Assembly (NCBI RefSeq): GCF_021545845.1
Contig: NZ_CP088923.1
Location: 1,054,001 to 1,118,000 of the forward strand
Direction: 5' to 3'
Length of the DNA: 64,000 nucleotides
DNA from: Rhodanobacter thiooxydans
Lineage (GTDB): Bacteria; Pseudomonadota; Gammaproteobacteria; Xanthomonadales; Rhodanobacteraceae
Part shown: positions 30,037-39,266 of the stretch, one piece after another
How positions within the stretch are numbered: the stretch's first letter is position 1
How the letters are laid out: each line of letters begins with the position of its first letter
The notes under the pieces: generated by a model
Databases searched by the model: none
What the model was told of the DNA's origin: nothing
Seen by the model: the letters and a program-made list of their open reading frames with translations, nothing else
Translations under genes and position numbers: made by a program

Positions 30037-32967
30037 CTACAGCTTGTAGTTCACGCCGAACAGCACCGTGCGGCCCCAGGTGTCGTACTCCAGCGGGCGC
30101 ACCACCTGCACGTTGTTGGGCAGGCCGGAGATCTGCACGCTCTTGTCCGCCGTGTTGCTGAGGTTGCTGACCTGCAGCAGCAGCGACAGGCCGTTCAGGC
30201 TGCCCTCGGAGAACGCGTAGCCCACCTGCAGGTCCGTTTGCCGGTTGGCCAGGATCTTGGTGTAGGCAATCTGGTTGAACCGGGGTGTGATTTCGCCACT
30301 GAACGACGAGCGGTAGCGTTCGGCCACGCGCACCGACCAGCCGTACTTCTCGTAGTACAGCGCCAGGTTGGCGACCTTGCGCGACAGACCGGGCAAAGTT
30401 GTAGGCGGATTCGGACCAGGAATGGAACCAATGACCTTTTGCGGGATGCTGCTGTTAGTCAGCGAGAAGCTGGCCTGCACGCCGAAGCCGGCCAGCGCAT
30501 CGGCCAGCAGCCCGCCTTCCAGCGCACCGGACAGCTCCAGACCGTCCATCTTGCCGCCGGTGCCGTTCGCTGGCCGGGTGAACGAGCCGATGTTGCTGGT
30601 CGGGGTGAGCGTGGGATCGTTGTTGGTGTAGTGCGAGAAGTCGTAGTTCAGCGTGGTCTGGTTGTAGATGTAGTTCAGCAGATTCTTGTGGAACGCCGCT
30701 GCGGCGAAGTAGCTGGACTTGCCGAAGTAGAACTCGTAGGAGAGGTCGGTGCCCACCGCCACGTACGGCTTCAGCTTCGGGTTGCCGCCGCTGCCGGACC
30801 ACAGCACCTGGCCGGCGGCCGGGCCGTTCTGCACCTTCGACAGGCCGGCCGAGGTAGACACCTTCTCGTCATCGATGCGCCCGCGCGCCATGGTCTTGGC
30901 GAAGCCGAAGCGCAAGTACTGGCGGTCGGTGAGATGTGCCACCAGGTTCAGGCTGGGCAACACGTTGTTGTACTTCGTGCCGTCGTTGATGCGGCCGACC
31001 AGGGTGTCACCGTTGGTCTGCAGCGCGGTGGAGGACTGGTCGGTGCGCACGAACTGCACGCCCACGTTGCCGGTCAGCGGCACGCTGCCCAGCGTGGTGT
31101 CGATGTTGAACTTGGCGTAGGCCACCGGGACCTTCTCTTCCACGGTGTAGTTGCGGCTCCAGTCGCCCTCGCTGTTGCGCTGGGTCAGGTAGAACTGGTT
31201 CGCCAGCGCGCCCAGCACGTTGTAGCTGAGCGCACCGGGGATGCCGCCGTAGCCGAGCGTGGTCGGCGACCACAGGAAGGCCGGGTTCACCGGCGCGCTG
31301 AAGTGGTTGTCGTAGGTGCTCTGGGTGGAGCCGTTGCCGTTGAGCCAGGCGAACTGCACATCGGCCCGCTTGGTCTTGGTGCGGTCGGAGTAGTTCACGC
31401 CCAGGTTCATGCTGCTGAAGATCCAGCCCAGCGGGTGGCTCACCTCCAGCCGCACGGCCTTGATGGTGTCCTTCTGGGTGTCGAACTCCTGGCGGCCGTT
31501 GTAGCCGTAGCCGCCCGGGTCGGTGAACACCACCAGGGACGGGTCGGCCAGGTTCACCGCCGGCGAGAAGTACGGGTAACCGTTGCCGGCCGGGGTGCGG
31601 AAGTCGACGCTGGTGAAGGCGCCGCCGGCCAGGCCGGTGAACAGGTAGGCGTCGTGCAGCTTCTTCTTCGCGCTGGAGTACGAAAGGTCCGCGGTGGCGG
31701 TCCAGCCGTTGTCGAAGTCGTACTGGTTGTTCCAGCCGGCGGAGAACAGCTTGTCGTGCTCCTTGGTGTACTGGTTCTGCAGGATCGGCGCGATGCCGCT
31801 GATGGTGCCGGAGGTGACGATCGGGTAAGGCTGCGCCGGCGTGACGCCGACGTTGGAATAGCTGACGTTGTCCCACGGGTTGCTCGACCACTGCGCGCCG
31901 TTGGTGAACTTCTTCTCGCCGAAGATGGAGTGGTACAGGTCCAGGGTGGAGTGGTAGTGGTCGCCCGGCGCCCATTCCAGCACGGCCATCAGGCCGCTGC
32001 GTTTCTGGGTCAGTGACTGCGCACGCAGTTGCATGCCCTCCTCCGAGATCACGCCGTCAGGCATGCCGGGCGTGTGCGGCGCCCACCAATTGGTCTCGGC
32101 GCTGCCCGGGCCGTTGTTCATGCTCCACCACCAGGCCTGGTACTGCTTTTCCTGGATCGGCGAGTCGAGGTGGGCGAAGCCCACGGCCAGGCCCAGGGTG
32201 TGGTCGAAGAACTGGTTGATGTAGGAAATGCTGGCGCGATGGCCCATGTCGCCCACGCCGCCGCCCGGGTTGAGGTCGCCGTTGGTGGTGTGCTCGCCGC
32301 GCACATTGACCGCGAAGGCGGGGCCGGGCAGGTCCAGCGGCTTGATCGTGTGCAGATCGACGGTGCCGGACAGGCCCTGGCCGATCAGGCTGGCGTCGGG
32401 CGTCTTGTAGATCGCCACGCCGCTGATCAGCTCGGACGGGTACTGGTCGTATTCGACGCCGCGGTTCTCGCCGATCGTGGCCTGCTCGCGCCCGTTCAGC
32501 GTGGTGCCGGCAAAACCGGGGTCCAGGCCGCGGATCGAGATCATGTTGGCGCGGCCGTTCAGGCGCTGGGTAGCTACGCCCGGCACGCGCGACAGGCTTT
32601 CGGCGATGCTCGCATCGGGCAGCTTGCCGATGTCCTCAGCCGAGATCGCCTCGATGATGTTGTCGGAGTTCTGTTTCGCCTTCAGCGAGTTCTCGATGCT
32701 GGCGCGGATGCCGGTAACGACGATCGCGTCGAGGTTGCTGACCGTGTTCTCGGATTTCTTGTTCTTCTTTTCGGCGGTCTTGCTGTCCGGCTTGGCCGGC
32801 GCGGTCTGGTTGTCGGTCGGTTGGGGCTGCGGCTGTGCCTGCTGTGCCGAGGCCGAAGCGCTCAGCGTCAAGCCAAGCAGCACGGCCGCGCAGGAGGCGG
32901 CCAGCGGCCGCAGACGAAAACGGGCGAACGGCGCACGCGGCGCCTGCGACATGCGGAAAGAGCTCAT
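30037..32967 (-). CDS. TonB-dependent outer-membrane receptor
   Basis: The product is 976 residues. A signal peptide ends near residue 42 (ASASAQQ), followed by a Lys/Pro-rich spacer, TonB box-like DAIVVTGIRAS, plug domain (PDASIAESLSRVPGVATQR, RGLDPGFAGTTLNGREQATIG), and a 22-strand-type barrel to the C-terminus (TVLFGVNYKL). The plug wording is typical of the large xanthomonad family of carbohydrate-type TonB receptors. The substrate cannot be told: no transporter, regulator or hydrolase gene adjoins it. ATG 32967 chosen; 32949 is also possible. Confidence 0.93.
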   Translation of the reverse strand: MSSFRMSQAPRAPFARFRLRPLAASCAAVLLGLTLSASASAQQAQPQPQPTDNQTAPAKPDSKTAEKKNKKSENTVSNLDAIVVTGIRASIENSLKAKQNSDNIIEAISAEDIGKLPDASIAESLSRVPGVATQRLNGRANMISIRGLDPGFAGTTLNGREQATIGENRGVEYDQYPSELISGVAIYKTPDASLIGQGLSGTVDLHTIKPLDLPGPAFAVNVRGEHTTNGDLNPGGGVGDMGHRASISYINQFFDHTLGLAVGFAHLDSPIQEKQYQAWWWSMNNGPGSAETNWWAPHTPGMPDGVISEEGMQLRAQSLTQKRSGLMAVLEWAPGDHYHSTLDLYHSIFGEKKFTNGAQWSSNPWDNVSYSNVGVTPAQPYPIVTSGTISGIAPILQNQYTKEHDKLFSAGWNNQYDFDNGWTATADLSYSSAKKKLHDAYLFTGLAGGAFTSVDFRTPAGNGYPYFSPAVNLADPSLVVFTDPGGYGYNGRQEFDTQKDTIKAVRLEVSHPLGWIFSSMNLGVNYSDRTKTKRADVQFAWLNGNGSTQSTYDNHFSAPVNPAFLWSPTTLGYGGIPGALSYNVLGALANQFYLTQRNSEGDWSRNYTVEEKVPVAYAKFNIDTTLGSVPLTGNVGVQFVRTDQSSTALQTNGDTLVGRINDGTKYNNVLPSLNLVAHLTDRQYLRFGFAKTMARGRIDDEKVSTSAGLSKVQNGPAAGQVLWSGSGGNPKLKPYVAVGTDLSYEFYFGKSSYFAAAAFHKNLLNYIYNQTTLNYDFSHYTNNDPTLTPTSNIGSFTRPANGTGGKMDGLELSGALEGGLLADALAGFGVQASFSLTNSSIPQKVIGSIPGPNPPTTLPGLSRKVANLALYYEKYGWSVRVAERYRSSFSGEITPRFNQIAYTKILANRQTDLQVGYAFSEGSLNGLSLLLQVSNLSNTADKSVQISGLPNNVQVVRPLEYDTWGRTVLFGVNYKL

Positions 32968-33152
32968 GGCGTCCCTCGGTCGGAATGGCGAGTGCCCCCC
33001 CGGCACTCAGGCGCCGACGGAGGCGGCTCCGCGACCGGCCTATGCTACTGCCAGACCATGCCGGCGTGTCCAGCCCCATTTTTCCTGCATACATGTTCGA
33101 GTGAGCAGGGCACCAATCGCTGCAATGCAGCATCGCAGCGCCGAGCGCGGCG

Positions 33153-35282
33153 CTATTTCACTTCCTTCTCCATCAGTTTCTCCACCATGCCGGCGGGCAC
33201 CTCCTGGTAGTGGTCGAACTCCATGCTGAAGGTGCCGCGGCCGCGGGTGGCCGAGCGCAGGAAGTTGATGTAGCCGAACATTTCGGCCAGCGGCACGAAG
33301 CCCTGCACGAAGGCGGAACTGCCTTTGTGGCCCTGGTCGCTGACCGTGCCGCGGCGGCGGTTGATGTCGCCGATGACGTCGCCCAGGTAGTCCGCCTCCA
33401 TCACCACTTCGAGCCGCATGATCGGCTCCAGCAGTTTCGGGCTGCTGAGCTTCTGCGCCTCGCGGAAGCACTGCCGCGCGGCGATCTCGAACGCCAGCGC
33501 GGAGGAGTCGACGTCGTGGTACTTGCCGTCGATCAGGCGCGCGGCGAAGTCGACCACTTCGTAGCCGGCGACCTGGCCCTCCTGCGCCTCGACCTTGATC
33601 GCGTGCTCCACCGCGGGAATGTACTCGCGCGGCACGCGGCCGCCGACCACCTCATCGGAGAACACCACGCCCGAGCCCGCTTCGCCCGGCTCGAAGATCA
33701 TCGTCACCTCGGCGAACTGGCCGGAGCCGCCGGTCTGCTTCTTGTGCGTGTAGGTGTGCTCGACGGTCTTGCCGAACGCCTCGCGGAAGCTGACCCGCGG
33801 CTTGCCCATGTTCGCCTCCACGCCCAGCTCGGTGCGCATGCGGTCGAGGGTCACCTCCAGGTGAAGCTCGCCCATGCCCTTGAGCACGGTCTGCCCGGTT
33901 TCCTGGTCCACCTCGAGCTTCAGCGACGGGTCGGCCTTGACCATCTTGTAGAGCGCGCTGGACAGTTTGTCGACGTCGTCGCGGTTCTTCGGCTCGACCG
34001 ACACGCTGATCACCGGGTCGGGAAAGCGCATGCGTTCGAGCAGTGCCGGATGCGCCGGGTCGGACAGCGAATCGCCGGTCTCGGTGTCCTTCATCGAGAC
34101 GAACGCGCAGATGTCGCCGGCGCGCACCTCGTCGATTTCCCGGGTGTGGTCGGCCTGCACCTCGACGATGCGGCCCACGCGCTCCTTCCTGCCGCGGGTG
34201 ACGTTGAGCAGGGTGTCGCCCTTTTTGATCACGCCCGAATAGATGCGGCAGAAGGTGAGCGTGCCGAACTGGTCGTTGATCACCTTGAACGCCAGCGCGC
34301 GCGCCGGCGCGTCGTCGGTGACGGCCTGTTCGCCGACGACGTGGCCGTCCTCGTCGACCAGCGCGATGCCGCCGTTCTCGCCTGGGTAGGGAAGATAATC
34401 GACCACCGCGTCCAGCAGCTGCTGCACGCCCTTGTTCTTGTACGACGAGCCGCACAGCACCGGCACCAGTGCGCCGGTGACGGTGCCCTTGCGGATGCAC
34501 TGCTTGAGCACGGCCGGGTCGAACCCGCCGGTGTTCAGCAGGCGCTCGAACGCGTCGTCGTCCAGCGCCAGCGCGGTTTCCAGCAGGTCCTGGCGCAGCT
34601 TCGGCAGGTCGGCGATCCATGCGTTGTCGGCGCTGGCGCCGAACGTCAGGCGATCCTTCAGCTGTTCCAGCGGCACGGTTTCCCACACGCTGTCCTTGTC
34701 GTCGGAGGCCCACAGGTAGCCCACGCCGGCGACCAGGTCGGCCATGCCGACGAACTCGTCGCTGCTGCCCAGCGGCACCTGGCACAGCAGCGCGTTGGCA
34801 CCAAGGCGCTCGCGGATACCCTGCACGCAATACGCGAAATTCGCGCCGATACGGTCCATCTTGTTGACGTAGCAGAGGCGTGGCACCTTGTACTGGTCGG
34901 CCAGGCGCCAGTTGGTTTCGGTCTGTGGCTCCACCCCGGCGACGCCGTCGAACACCACCACCGCGCCGTCCAGCACGCGCAGCGAGCGGTTCACCTCGAT
35001 GGTGAAGTCGACGTGTCCGGGGGTGTCGATCACGTTGATCTGATGGCCCTTCCACTCCGCGGTCACCGCCGCCGACTGGATCGTGATGCCGCGCTTGCGC
35101 TCCTGTTCCATGTAGTCGGTGGTGGTGGAGCCCTTGCCGTCCTTGGTGTCGTGCACGTCGACGATCTGGTGCTTGCGCCCGGTGTAGTAGAGGATGCGCT
35201 CGGTGGTCGTGGTCTTGCCCGCGTCGATGTGCGCGATGATGCCGATGTTGCGGTAGAGCGGGAGGGGTTTCTTGCGGGCCAC
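33153..35282 (-). CDS. fusA: Elongation factor G (possibly a second copy)
   Basis: 709 residues with all EF-G domains. GTPase motifs: [39 protein letters not shown] and [10 protein letters not shown]. Later parts include [33 protein letters not shown] and [23 protein letters not shown] drives ribosomal translocation and recycling. No rpsL, rpsG or tuf lies beside it, so it is not in the str operon. Many Xanthomonadales have a second EF-G outside that operon, and this may be that copy. ATG 35282, 17 residues before the P-loop. Confidence 0.92.
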   Translation of the reverse strand: MARKKPLPLYRNIGIIAHIDAGKTTTTERILYYTGRKHQIVDVHDTKDGKGSTTTDYMEQERKRGITIQSAAVTAEWKGHQINVIDTPGHVDFTIEVNRSLRVLDGAVVVFDGVAGVEPQTETNWRLADQYKVPRLCYVNKMDRIGANFAYCVQGIRERLGANALLCQVPLGSSDEFVGMADLVAGVGYLWASDDKDSVWETVPLEQLKDRLTFGASADNAWIADLPKLRQDLLETALALDDDAFERLLNTGGFDPAVLKQCIRKGTVTGALVPVLCGSSYKNKGVQQLLDAVVDYLPYPGENGGIALVDEDGHVVGEQAVTDDAPARALAFKVINDQFGTLTFCRIYSGVIKKGDTLLNVTRGRKERVGRIVEVQADHTREIDEVRAGDICAFVSMKDTETGDSLSDPAHPALLERMRFPDPVISVSVEPKNRDDVDKLSSALYKMVKADPSLKLEVDQETGQTVLKGMGELHLEVTLDRMRTELGVEANMGKPRVSFREAFGKTVEHTYTHKKQTGGSGQFAEVTMIFEPGEAGSGVVFSDEVVGGRVPREYIPAVEHAIKVEAQEGQVAGYEVVDFAARLIDGKYHDVDSSALAFEIAARQCFREAQKLSSPKLLEPIMRLEVVMEADYLGDVIGDINRRRGTVSDQGHKGSSAFVQGFVPLAEMFGYINFLRSATRGRGTFSMEFDHYQEVPAGMVEKLMEKEVK

Positions 35283-35378
35283 GATCAGGTTTCCGGAAAG
35301 TGCTGCGGCAAGCGCAGGGTGAGACTGCTCAGGTGCTTCCTGTCGACGGCATTTTCAATGGGCGACAAGTGCAGGCGA

Positions 35379-35885
35379 TCAGCTGCGATCGACTGAATCA
35401 GTATGCAGCGGAACCGCCTGGATGTGTTCCGTCTTGTTGCCGCCGAAGGCATCGAAGATCTGCCGATGACGGCCATACGACCAGTCGTCGTCGCGTTCGT
35501 AATAGCCACTGACCCATGGCTGCAGATTTATCAGCATGGCGTCTTGTGCTTCCGGCGACGCGTACTTGTGCGGCTCCCACGGGCGACGCGTGTTGTTGGC
35601 GAGACAGGCATCGCGTCCGGGATTGAGGAATACCAGCTCGCTGCAATGCGGCGCGGCGGCTTCCACCAGCTCTCCGTAGCAACCTTCGATCACCCAGGCA
35701 ACGTGACTGTCAAGGAATTCATGCAGCGACGCAGCGATGGCCTCGGCTGCACGGAGCACGGCAATCTGCCCCGGCTCCCACACGATGGTGTCGAGATCCA
35801 GGTGGGCCAGCGCGTGTCGTTTGGCCAGCAGCATGGCAAGTGTGCTCTTGCCGGAGCCGGAGTTGCCGTAGACGAGGATCTTCAT
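35379..35885 (-). CDS. Adenylate-kinase-like P-loop ATPase
   Basis: 168 residues. The start MKILVYGNSGSGKSTLAM is a Walker A loop (Gly8-Thr16), then DLDTIVWEPG resembles the shikimate/adenylate-kinase-like DxD region and VAWVIEGCYGE a Walker B-like strand. Such stand-alone P-loop proteins are usually annotated as AAA or nucleotide-kinase-like, with unknown substrate. The ATG overlaps the stop of the upstream M24 peptidase by four bases, so they are cotranscribed. Confidence 0.8.
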   Translation of the reverse strand: MKILVYGNSGSGKSTLAMLLAKRHALAHLDLDTIVWEPGQIAVLRAAEAIAASLHEFLDSHVAWVIEGCYGELVEAAAPHCSELVFLNPGRDACLANNTRRPWEPHKYASPEAQDAMLINLQPWVSGYYERDDDWSYGRHRQIFDAFGGNKTEHIQAVPLHTDSVDRS

Positions 35886-36544
35886 GCGACGAGCAGGTCC
35901 TCGTGGAACGCGCCGAACGGTTCGGTCGGATGCGCGAGCTGGATTTCCAGCATCCACAATCCGCTCGATGGCGATGCTTCCAGTTCGCCGAGGTCGCCGC
36001 CTTTGTGGATCGCGTGCGGGAAATCGCTGATCCGGTGCCCCTTGATCGCGTGATTGAACCGCCAGCCCATCGCCGCGGCGCGTTCGCCGGCCAACGCGTA
36101 CAGCACCTGGCCGCTCAGCCCTTGTATTCGCCACGCGTCAGCCACTTCGCCGAACAGCGCGCGCGCCGCTTCCGCGCAGGCCCGCCGTTGCGGCGCGTGG
36201 CCGACCACGAAAGTGTCGCCCACATCGCCCTCGTGGCCGTCGAAGACCAGGCCGAGGTCGATGAAGTAGCTGTCGTTCTCGCCCAGCCGCACGCCGGGCT
36301 CGGAGCGATGCCGGTAGGTCTTCAAGGTGTTCGCGCCGATGCGGATGATCGCCGGGTGCCACAGCCGCTCGACACCCAGCTCGCGAAATACGTCGGCGGC
36401 TTCGACTTTCGCCTCGTTCTCGCTGATGCCTGGGTGCATGCGCGCGCGGATGCCGTGCAGCGCGGCCCAGCTCTTCTCGCGAGCACGCTGCATCAGGGTT
36501 GGGTCGTAGCGCTGGCCGACGGCTTCGCGCAGAAGGGAGGTCAT
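35882..36544 (-). CDS. M24-family metallopeptidase-like protein (Xaa-Pro aminopeptidase type)
   Basis: 220 residues, about the size of a bare pita-bread catalytic domain without the N-terminal creatinase half. Metal ligands fit the M24 pattern: Asp in FIDLGLVFDG, Asp in GDVGDTFVVG, His in SDFPHAIHKGG, Glu in GLWMLEIQLA and the last Glu in FHEDLLVA region. Start ATG 36544. It is followed by an overlapping kinase-like gene. Substrate unknown; some M24-like proteins are non-peptidase, so activity is inferred. Confidence 0.82.
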   Translation of the reverse strand: MTSLLREAVGQRYDPTLMQRAREKSWAALHGIRARMHPGISENEAKVEAADVFRELGVERLWHPAIIRIGANTLKTYRHRSEPGVRLGENDSYFIDLGLVFDGHEGDVGDTFVVGHAPQRRACAEAARALFGEVADAWRIQGLSGQVLYALAGERAAAMGWRFNHAIKGHRISDFPHAIHKGGDLGELEASPSSGLWMLEIQLAHPTEPFGAFHEDLLVA

Positions 36545-36557
36545 GGCTGGTGAGCCG

Positions 36558-36920
36558 TCAGGCGAGGTGGAGCAGCACCAGGGCAACCGCCGCCGGCAGG
36601 GCCTGGAACAGCAGGATCTTCCGGGCTGCGGTCAGCCCGCCGTAAATGCCGGCGATCAGCACGCAGCCGAGGAAGAACAGCTTGACGCTGAAGCCGGCGC
36701 CACCGTTGCCGAGCAGCAGTCCCCACGCCAGGCCGGCGGCGAGGAAGCCGTTGTAGAGGCCCTGGTTGGCGGCCAGCGCCTTCGACTGCTCGGCGAATTC
36801 CGCCGTGGTGCCGAACGCGCGGCGGCCGGAGGGCCGTGTCCACAGGAACATCTCCAGGATCAGGAACCAGACGTGCAGCAGCGCGAGCAGGCCGATCACG
36901 AGGTTGGCGGCGAGGGACAT
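36558..36920 (-). CDS. DUF1304 small membrane protein
   Basis: 120 residues with four membrane helices (about 3-23, 45-70, 76-96, 100-118). WFLILEMFLWTRPSGRRAFGTT and LAANQGLYNGFLAAGLAWG match the DUF1304 pattern. Function unknown; an inner-membrane protein. Lies 13 bases upstream of the M24 gene on the same strand and may be cotranscribed. Confidence 0.88.
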   Translation of the reverse strand: MSLAANLVIGLLALLHVWFLILEMFLWTRPSGRRAFGTTAEFAEQSKALAANQGLYNGFLAAGLAWGLLLGNGGAGFSVKLFFLGCVLIAGIYGGLTAARKILLFQALPAAVALVLLHLA

Positions 36921-37014
36921 GCGATTTCCAGTGTGGTCGAGGCGTATGCCAGCGTAGCGCAGCCCAGAGGCTGTTCAATACCTGCGCCCGGCCCGCGCCA
37001 GAAGCCGGTTGCAC

Positions 37015-37737
37015 TTAGTTCGCCTTGAACGTCACCACCAGCACGTCGCGGTGCGCCGGCTGTTGCGGGTTGAGCGGGGTGACTGGAGTGACGCCGTGGA
37101 ACACGCGGTGGTCGTCGACCAGCGCCGCGTCGAAGGCGTGGGCGAGGGTGAAGCTGCCCAGCTCGCGGCCGTCCGGCGCATGGATGGTGGTGGTGCCGCG
37201 CTCGATGTTCTCGCGGTCGATCAGCAGCACCAGCACGTAGTCGACGCCATCGCGGTGCACGCCCTCGGGCGTGGGTTCGCCGGCCTCGTCCGCACGGGCC
37301 TCGATGCGGAACTGGTGCACCTCGACGTGCCAGTGGCTGACAGCCGGGGCCAGCGCGCCGAAGCAGTCATGACAGAAGGCGAGCATGCGATGCAGGCTGG
37401 CGCCGTCAGCGATCGCCGGCAGCACCGGCTCGAACCAGCGCTGGATGTCGCCCTGCAACGGGTTGTACTTGAGGCTCTGGTAGTGCGGCTGGTGCGCCTC
37501 GCGGCGGATGCCGCCATTGGCATCAACGGAGAACGTGGCGTGCCGGCGGCCCCGGTGGCGGCCGCTGGCGGCGAGGTAGGTGTCCGGCGCCAGCTCGTTC
37601 CAACTGGCGACGAAGGCGGGCCAGTCGCCCAGCGTCGGTGCGTCCAGCAGGTGGCGCATGATGTCGGCGGTGGCAAAGGCAAAGCCGTCGCGCTGCAGCC
37701 GGTTGTGCAGCGCGGACGTGTCGGGGAGGGGAGTCAT
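37015..37737 (-). CDS. 2-oxoglutarate/Fe(II) dioxygenase family protein
   Basis: 240 residues. The Fe-binding facial triad is visible as HRDGVDYV (His, Asp) and the later His in DDHRVFHGVTPV; the 2OG-binding Arg is near HRDVLVV. The N-terminal part has the BsmA-like pattern RDGFAFATADIMRHLL and GRRHATFSVDA. Members of this family hydroxylate amino acids or peptides; some are linked to biofilm. The substrate is not known. Start ATG 37737. A palindromic repeat follows upstream. Confidence 0.82.
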   Translation of the reverse strand: MTPLPDTSALHNRLQRDGFAFATADIMRHLLDAPTLGDWPAFVASWNELAPDTYLAASGRHRGRRHATFSVDANGGIRREAHQPHYQSLKYNPLQGDIQRWFEPVLPAIADGASLHRMLAFCHDCFGALAPAVSHWHVEVHQFRIEARADEAGEPTPEGVHRDGVDYVLVLLIDRENIERGTTTIHAPDGRELGSFTLAHAFDAALVDDHRVFHGVTPVTPLNPQQPAHRDVLVVTFKAN

Positions 37738-37780
37738 CCGGATACGTTAGCAGGACGCCGGCAAGGCAGCGCTGGTTTTG

Positions 37781-37879
37781 TAGGAGCCCGCTTGCGGGCG
37801 ATGCTTTGAAAGCCGGGATTCGGGATTCGGGATTCGGGATTCGGGATTCGGGAGAGCATCGCCCGCGAGCGGGCTCCTA
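37781..37879. repeat. REP-like palindrome with GGGATTC array in its loop
   Basis: Arms of 25 bases (37781-37805 TAGGAGCCCGCTTGCGGGCG..., and 37855-37879) pair with one G-T mismatch. The loop holds five tandem GGGATTC units (37815-37849). The right arm supplies the TAG stop codon of cysteine synthase. The same family occurs at 48651, 54539 and 60409. Confidence 0.92.
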
Positions 37880-38890
37880 CGGGAAGGCCGTGGCGAGCCA
37901 GTCCGGCACCGGGATGTTCTTTTCGCGCAGGAACGCCGGGTTGAACAGCTTGGCCTGGTAGCGCGTACCGGCGTCGGCGAGCACGGTGACGATGGTGTGG
38001 CCGGGGCCGAGTTCGCGGGCCAGGCGGATCGCGCCGGCCAGGTTGACGCCGCTGGAGCCGCCGATGCACCAGCCTTCCTCGGCCAGCAGGCGGTGCAGCA
38101 GCGGCACCGATTCGTCGTCCGGGATCGACCAGGCCAGGTCGATCGGCGCGCCGTCGAAGTTCGCGGTGACGCGGCTGGAGCCGATGCCCTCGCTGATCGA
38201 GTTGCCGCTGGCGACCAGTTCGCCGGTGTTGATGTAGCTGGCCAGCGCCGAGCCGGCCGGGTCGGCCAGCGCGATGCGCACGCGCGGGTTGCGCGCCTTC
38301 AGCGCGCGGCCCACGCCGGCCAGGGTGCCGCCGGTGCCGGCGGCGCAGACGAAGCCGTCGACGTGGCCACCGACGTCGTCCCAGATCTCCGGTCCGGTGC
38401 TGGTCTCGTGCCAGTCGCGGTTGGCGGTGTTGTCGAACTGGTCGGCGAACCACGCGCTGCCCGGGTCGGCCGCGTTCGCCGCCTCGGCGTGGGCGCGCGC
38501 CTGGTGCGCGTAGTGGTTCGGGTCCTTGTACGGCACCGCGGGCACCAGCCGCACCTCGGCGCCGGCGATGCGCAGCGCGTCGATCTTCTCGCGGCTCTGC
38601 GAGTCGGGCATGAAGATCGTGCTGCGGTAGCCGCGACTGGCGCCGAGCAGGGCCAGCCCGATCCCGGTATTGCCGGCGGTGCCCTCGACGATGCGGCCGC
38701 CGGAGCGGATCTGCCCGCGTCGCTCGGCATCCAGCAGCAGGCCGAGCGCGGTGCGGTCCTTGATCGAGCCGCCGGGGTTGAGGAACTCGGCCTTGGCCAG
38801 GATCTCGCAGCCGGTCAGGGCGGAGGCGTGGCGCAGGCGCAGCAGCGGGGTGCGGCCGATGGCGGCGGAGAGATCGGGCTGGATGCTCAT
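37877..38890 (-). CDS. cysK: Cysteine synthase family PLP enzyme
   Basis: 337 residues, fold type II PLP enzyme. The PLP Lys lies in LNPGGSIKDRTA (near residue 44), the phosphate-cradling loop GTGGT follows at about 176-180 (CAAGTGGTLAG), and the substrate loop reads EGTAGNTGIGLA. It makes cysteine from O-acetylserine (or a phosphoserine analogue) and sulfide; cystathionine beta-synthase-like activity cannot be excluded. ATG 38890. Divergent from the methionine operon, with regulatory DNA between. Its stop codon TAG is part of a palindromic repeat. Confidence 0.88.
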   Translation of the reverse strand: MSIQPDLSAAIGRTPLLRLRHASALTGCEILAKAEFLNPGGSIKDRTALGLLLDAERRGQIRSGGRIVEGTAGNTGIGLALLGASRGYRSTIFMPDSQSREKIDALRIAGAEVRLVPAVPYKDPNHYAHQARAHAEAANAADPGSAWFADQFDNTANRDWHETSTGPEIWDDVGGHVDGFVCAAGTGGTLAGVGRALKARNPRVRIALADPAGSALASYINTGELVASGNSISEGIGSSRVTANFDGAPIDLAWSIPDDESVPLLHRLLAEEGWCIGGSSGVNLAGAIRLARELGPGHTIVTVLADAGTRYQAKLFNPAFLREKNIPVPDWLATAFP

Positions 38891-38994
38891 GGATGAAGGT
38901 TTCGTGGAGAAATGTCGATTTTGCTCCTTTCCTGCCGTATCCCAAAGGAATTTCCTTCAGTCTCGGGGTCGGCACGGCAGATGACAAAGTTAGA

Positions 38995-39027
38995 TAGGCA
39001 TATATACGCCTAGACGTTTAGACGTCT
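38995..39027. promoter_or_regulatory. Operator-like DNA: palindrome plus tandem met-box octamers
   Basis: An imperfect 18-base palindrome TAGGCATATATACGCCTA (38995-39012) abuts two tandem octamers, AGACGTTT and AGACGTCT (39012-39027). The second is identical to the E. coli MetJ met-box consensus AGACGTCT. The block ends one base before the -35 of the met promoter. Whether a MetJ homologue exists here cannot be seen. Confidence 0.55.
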
Positions 39028-39028
39028 A

Positions 39029-39057
39029 TTGACAGGCTGCCTCACAACATTCAATAT
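39029..39057 (+). promoter_or_regulatory. Sigma70 promoter of the met operon
   Basis: Consensus -35 TTGACA (39029-39034) and -10-like CAATAT (39052-39057) with 17-base spacing. The predicted start at about 39064 coincides with the first bases of the SAM riboswitch. Confidence 0.75.
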
Positions 39058-39063
39058 CAGTCC

Positions 39064-39178
39064 CACTCATCGAGACCGGCTGAGGGACAGGCCCTTTGAA
39101 GCCGGGGCAACCTGCGGAGCGCTTCCGCCACGGTGCCAACTCCTGCGGAGGTGCTGCGGCACCCACCGGAAGATGGGC
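39064..39178 (+). promoter_or_regulatory. SAM-I (S-box) riboswitch
   Basis: Class-specific blocks occur in order: CTCATCGAGACCGG, CTGAGGGACAGGCCC, TTTGAAGCCGGGGCAACC and CACGGTGCCAACTCC. P1 closes as CTCATC (39066-39071) with GATGGG (39172-39177), including one wobble pair. SAM binding should lower expression of the methionine genes downstream. The following 90 bases hold GC-rich complementarity (CGGCGGTCTGCCGCCG) that may form the switching stem. Confidence 0.9.
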
Positions 39179-39266
39179 GTCATCCGGCTCGCGGCGGTCT
39201 GCCGCCGAAACCGGGGCTGGCGACCTTTCCGGTACTTCGCAGGGCGATGCCGACCGGAGAAGTTCC

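Noticed and set aside
33070..33152. GCGCCGCGCTCGGCGCT stem as terminator of the EF-G gene
   Set aside because: The stem is short and has no U-tract; not convincing.
39096..39266. An N-terminal extension of MetX
   Set aside because: This stretch is the SAM-I riboswitch and its switching region; a proper start with GGAGAAG is at 39267.
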